This document shows positions 7,756-10,393 of a DNA stretch of 10,393 nt, piece by piece. The DNA is from Larix sibirica (lineage: Eukaryota > Streptophyta > Pinopsida > Pinales > Pinaceae). Below the pieces are notes generated by a model that searched no databases, was not told where the DNA came from, and saw nothing but the letters and a program-made list of their open reading frames with translations. Location of the stretch: assembly GCA_004151065.3 (NCBI GenBank), contig NWUY0300104894.1, positions 12,931-23,323 of the forward strand, written 5' to 3'. Every line of letters starts with the position of its first letter. Positions within the stretch are counted from its first letter, which is position 1. Both the position numbers and the translations under genes were made by a program.

Positions 7756-8887
7756 ATGGTAGATTGTCTTTCCTCTAGCCAAAAACTAAGAACAAAACCC
7801 GCAAACAAACAACCCTAAGGATAACCCAAGCACAAAAAACCCTGAACCTAATCTTGAAGTAAAAATTAACCCTAGGGAGAACCCAACCACAAAAGGCCAA
7901 ATTAACCAACATTTAAACCATCTATGAACCTTGGTTCAAAAGCTTAGAACTATTAGGAAACCATCGAGACATTCCTTAGCCACATACCTTAAAAACATCA
8001 TTTCCTTAGTTGACAATGATCACGGTCAATTGTTTATCATAATCGAGTATAGGGCTAGGATGAGAGAGTACTATTCCACTAGTCTATGTAAATAACAAAT
8101 CAAAGATTTGAACATCTCAAAATAGACTTTGGTTGCAATTTTCATTGAGCCCAAGAAAAACCTACCCCCAGATCCATGCAAAAGGAACATTTGCATGTAT
8201 TGGTGCACATATGAGCCATGGAATCAAAACTGGATGAGTTGATGGTTTATGGATTTCGACAAACTTCCTTGCAACAATAGGGAGGTTTCACTATATTTTA
8301 TTTGGAAACTATATGTGGAGTTTGTTTTGGTTATGCACGTCAACTACTTTGACATTCGTGAGCTTCATGGGGTTGTTCTTCGATCTTCCTAGATTCGACA
8401 CACCGCCAAGAGTAACCCAATGAGAGGGCCACCTGATCCTAGGAGTACACCTAACTACCCCCCCCCCACAGGCACTTCAGTTACTGGATCGCGTAGCTGA
8501 GATTTCCACTGTCATATCACAACATACACATAGTGTACTACAACACAATACATTTTAGGCATCATCCAGGAATGACCCATCAAAGCAACAAAGAGGACCA
8601 TCAAGTGTAGGTCCTTCATTCCCCACTAGTCATGGACCTTCCATGATATCCAGTGAGGAAAATGATCCTTTCGACATCCAAACATTAGCCTATTAGTGCA
8701 CTCACTATGACCATATTTTCCATGTTCCTATGGAGGATCATGCATGAGATACTCTTATGTCTGAGGTTAGTACATGATTTGTAAATGGTTGTAAATGATC
8801 GATTATATTTTTAACTATACAATTTACTATGGTTAGATAAACATTGATTAGAGTATTTAATTTGTAACCGATGTTTTTGGCATGTAG

Positions 8888-9008
8888 ATTTGTTTCGAGA
8901 TGAAACAACTAATTCAAGGTGGGAGGACATTACTCCTTCCAAGCTTGATTCTTCCATGGCAGCAGTGGGTCATACTACAACACCTCACATACACATATTT
9001 AAATGAGT
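8888..9008 (+). pseudogene. Exon-like block 2 of the unidentified pseudogene
   Basis: It follows a putative 122-bp intron (8766-8887) ending in TGCATGTAG-like acceptor sequence. The best protein-like frame reads DLFRDETTNSRWEDITPSKL, then DSSMAAVGHTTTP, to a TGA at 9004. That frame does not match the phase predicted from the 8766 donor; the phase-matched frame is open to about 9030 but less protein-like. Either the acceptor or donor is misplaced or an indel has occurred. The 3' border is uncertain. Confidence 0.35.
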
Positions 9009-9098
9009 GTATGATTGTAGGATTTAAAAATTGATTTATTTGCAACTGTCAATTTTTTTTTTGAGAAATCAATCTTAATGTTGTTGTGTTTCCACAAG

Positions 9099-9160
9099 TT
9101 CCTACTGAAGAGATTGAGCATATGTCTCAACGTGGGTTTAGCAGATCACCCATGAATCAG
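9099..9160 (+). pseudogene. Exon-like block 3 of the unidentified pseudogene
   Basis: It lies between an acceptor in TTTCCACAAG (ending 9098) and a donor CAG|GTAGCT at 9161. It reads PTEEIEHMSQRGFSRSPMNQ. The block ends in phase 0 and joins, across a 108-bp intron (9161-9268), to the next block, which also begins in phase 0. This is the best-supported splice pair in the window. Confidence 0.45.
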
Positions 9161-9268
9161 GTAGCTTGTCTGAACTTAATTATATATTTAATGTGAATTT
9201 CATTGTGTTTGTATGGTTAATGTACATGCTTTTTATACCATTTAAAAGTATTGCATACGTTTATGTAG

Positions 9269-9730
9269 GTTCCATCTTCCACTATCTGATCACCATACCC
9301 ACACATAACTCCATATATTCCACCTAGTTTATTTTTTCCACATTTCAAGCCGAGTCCTGTGATTGGGCACTCTTACCCTATCATAGGCATACTCATGTTC
9401 CCCCATAGGGTGTTCCCATACCTTGTACATCCACTAGGGCTATATCGTCATCCACACCCATCCACTCTTGTGGGTCACCCACATATCCAACATTTGGCTC
9501 CATATTCTCCAACGATATCGGTTTCATCCACATCAACTCCATCCATTGATACTATATCAACCCTCACCCATTTACCTTCATTAGTCCCCTCCATTATAAC
9601 TACATCAGCCCCCTCCCCCTACCTACATCATCCCCCTCTACCATCGTTTCCTCAGAGCAAGTTGTCTAGCCCAGTGCTCCGCTTCCTATTCAGGAAGAGA
9701 AATCTCTCACGCTACCTCAAATATTCACAG
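9269..9730 (+). pseudogene. Exon-like block 4: Pro/Ser/His-rich segment
   Basis: It starts after TTTATGTAG (acceptor ending 9268) in the phase set by block 3 and reads VPSSTI, then TGA at 9287. After that it stays open to TGA 9731. The composition is Pro/Ser/Thr/His-rich with Tyr (SPYPHITPYIPPSLFFPHF, then HPHPSTLVGHPHIQHLAPYS), ending RFLFRKRNLSRYLKYSQ. It looks like a disordered linker with no catalytic motif. The expected donor after CAG at 9730 reads TGATAT and not GTGATAT, so it may be mutated, or GT at 9730-9731 may be used in another phase. A GTG at 9359 is inside the frame and is unlikely to be a real start. Confidence 0.5.
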
Positions 9731-9833
9731 TGATATTTATAATTTCATTAAAATCTTATAAATCATGAATGAAATTCATAAATTAATGCATTTTGATTTT
9801 TATGTATTAATTGATTTTTGTAACTGTTGCAAG

Positions 9834-9901
9834 GAGGCATTGTATATAGACTTGGATCAAGGAGATGGACAATCCCATCATGACATGTTGTCTCATCTCA
9901 A
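9834..9901 (+). pseudogene. Exon-like block 5: acidic/His segment
   Basis: It follows an acceptor in CTGTTGCAAG (ending 9833). It reads EALYIDLDQGDGQSHHDMLS, then HL, to a donor AA|GTTAGT at 9902. The phase does not join simply to block 4 unless block 4 ends in phase 0, as its damaged CAG/TGATAT border suggests. It is short, so the call rests on borders and on the open acidic frame. Confidence 0.4.
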
Positions 9902-10002
9902 GTTAGTACTCAATATTTGAATTCTAATTTTATGTTTTAAGTGTACTAATTGATAGAACTGTGGGAAAATTGATATGTTGTTGTTTCCCTTTCCGATCCC
10001 AG

Positions 10003-10106
10003 AGAGACAATCTACACCCAAATGCAGGAGGGTTCAATCTTCCTCCAGTTCAAAGAGGAGGAAGATTGATTTTGGAAATGAGCATTGGGTTACTGATGGT
10101 GGCTAA
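10003..10106 (+). pseudogene. Exon-like block 6: Ser/Arg/Lys-rich C-terminal tail
   Basis: Several acceptors are possible in TCCCAGAGAGAC (AG ending 10002, 10004 or 10006). The third gives RQSTPKCRRVQSSSSSKRRK, then IDFGNEHWVTDGG and TAA at 10104-10106. SSSSSKRRKID is a plausible nuclear-localisation-like basic tail, so I prefer this ending. Another frame stays open longer, to TAG 10153 (HPNAGGFNLPPVQRGGRLIL and onward). I consider it a shadow, but it cannot be excluded. Confidence 0.4.
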
Positions 10107-10155
10107 GGTGATTGAGAAACCCACTATGGACAGTATCCACGATGTGGAATTTTAG

Positions 10156-10393
10156 GCAGGAGATGCTTATTTGTGTCTAGGCCATGAAATTCCCTTATTC
10201 TATTTTTGGGCATGAACATCCATTACATGTATTGGGAATGATGTTCAGTTTGTATAAAAATGTGTTTCTGGACCTATTTCCAATACACATGCATGGCTTT
10301 CATCTAGTGTATGTGACAAATGTTTATGGATTTTTAATTAATTGATGTGGATATGATGATATATATTATGATTGTTACATGGTTCATGGTGAA
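10156..10393. other. Right-end spacer, no supported gene
   Basis: AT-rich sequence with no coding frame of note. GTATTGGGAA (10229-10238) has an imperfect inverted partner TTCCAATAC (10278-10286) about 40 bases on, too far apart and too short to call a terminator or element end. If the pseudogene before it belongs to a DNA transposon, its terminal repeat would lie beyond the window. Confidence 0.4.

Larger units (their letters stand above)
7778..10106 (+). pseudogene. Unidentified multi-exon gene remnant, decayed (about 9 stops and at least one frameshift)
   Basis: I do not recognise the family. Frame 2 from 7778 to about 8458 reads as protein: an Asn/Pro/Lys-rich start (NPKDNPSTKNPEPNLEVK), then SLATYLKNIISLVDNDHGQL, EYRARMREYYS, NICMYWCTYEPWNQNWMS and LYVEFVLVMHVNYFDIRELH. 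Stops interrupt at 7925, 8093, 8123, 8240 and 8390. At a run of ten C (8458-8467) coding character moves to frame 3. That frame reads ALQLLDRVAEISTVISQHTH, then a Gln/Ser/Pro-rich part, with stops at 8556, 8694 and 8745, to a donor GAG|GTTAGT at 8766. Small exon-like blocks with GT/AG borders follow and are listed separately. Introns argue against a retrocopy. It may be a decayed host gene or the gene of a DNA transposon. No true start codon can be fixed. Confidence 0.55.

Noticed and set aside
7796-7880. CCCTAA-like words (AACCCTAAGG, AACCCTAGGG, AACCCTGAAC) suggesting interstitial telomere repeat
   Set aside because: The words are scattered and not in a 7-bp tandem array, and the same bases read as an Asn/Pro-rich segment of the pseudogene frame.
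9961-10155. 64-codon frame as a separate small gene
   Set aside because: Its first part overlaps intron-like sequence before the TTCCGATCCCAG acceptor. A different frame of the same bases gives a better basic C-terminal tail to the pseudogene.
10229-10286. Inverted repeat GTATTGGGAA / TTCCAATAC as a transposon end or hairpin
   Set aside because: The arms are imperfect, about 10 bases long and 40 bases apart, with no flanking duplication seen.

Overview
The window looks like non-coding, repeat-dominated nuclear DNA from a seed plant. The main evidence is a plant-type L1-like LINE that ends in an RNase H domain, together with AT-rich spacers and a decayed multi-exon gene with short introns. 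The RNase H-bearing LINE and the long, old, heavily mutated repeats would suit a large gymnosperm genome. That placement is an inference; nothing in the sequence fixes the species. I see no intact protein-coding gene, tRNA, rRNA or CRISPR array.

Positions 1 to about 4111 hold most of a dead LINE on the + strand, cut by the left window edge. In order it carries the C-terminal half of an apurinic-type endonuclease, a linker, reverse transcriptase, the thumb/connection region, a zf-RVT zinc knuckle, RNase H, a 3' UTR and a short A-run followed by TA repeats. The reading frame changes three times (near 190-200, 1120-1136 and 1620-1640) and there are 13 internal stop codons. Several stops hit functional positions, including the RNase H catalytic glutamate and a zinc-knuckle cysteine.

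Positions 4121-7755 are AT-rich spacer. The main signal is a pair of diverged direct repeats (about 4969-5145 and 6848-7065). Each has the same promoter-like order: TGAC/GTCA motifs, a 24/26-identical core, then a TATTTAA box 35-37 bp beyond the core start. This looks like a duplicated promoter plus 5' leader whose downstream genes are no longer recognisable. Smaller items are a 44-46 bp tandem duplication near 6097-6192, a tRNA B-box-like match on the minus strand near 6026-6050, and an 11-bp tandem repeat at 7609-7630.

Positions about 7778-10106 hold a second decayed gene on the + strand. A long reading frame with five stops from 7925 on continues, after a +1 shift in a run of ten C, into a Gln/Ser/Pro-rich frame. 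A chain of small exon-like blocks with GT/AG borders follows, ending in a Ser/Arg/Lys-rich tail. I do not recognise the family. Introns argue that it is a decayed host or DNA-transposon gene and not a retrocopy. The last 240 bases show nothing firm.

I see no functional cooperation between these parts: the window is a LINE fossil, a duplicated regulatory fossil and an unidentified multi-exon pseudogene side by side.
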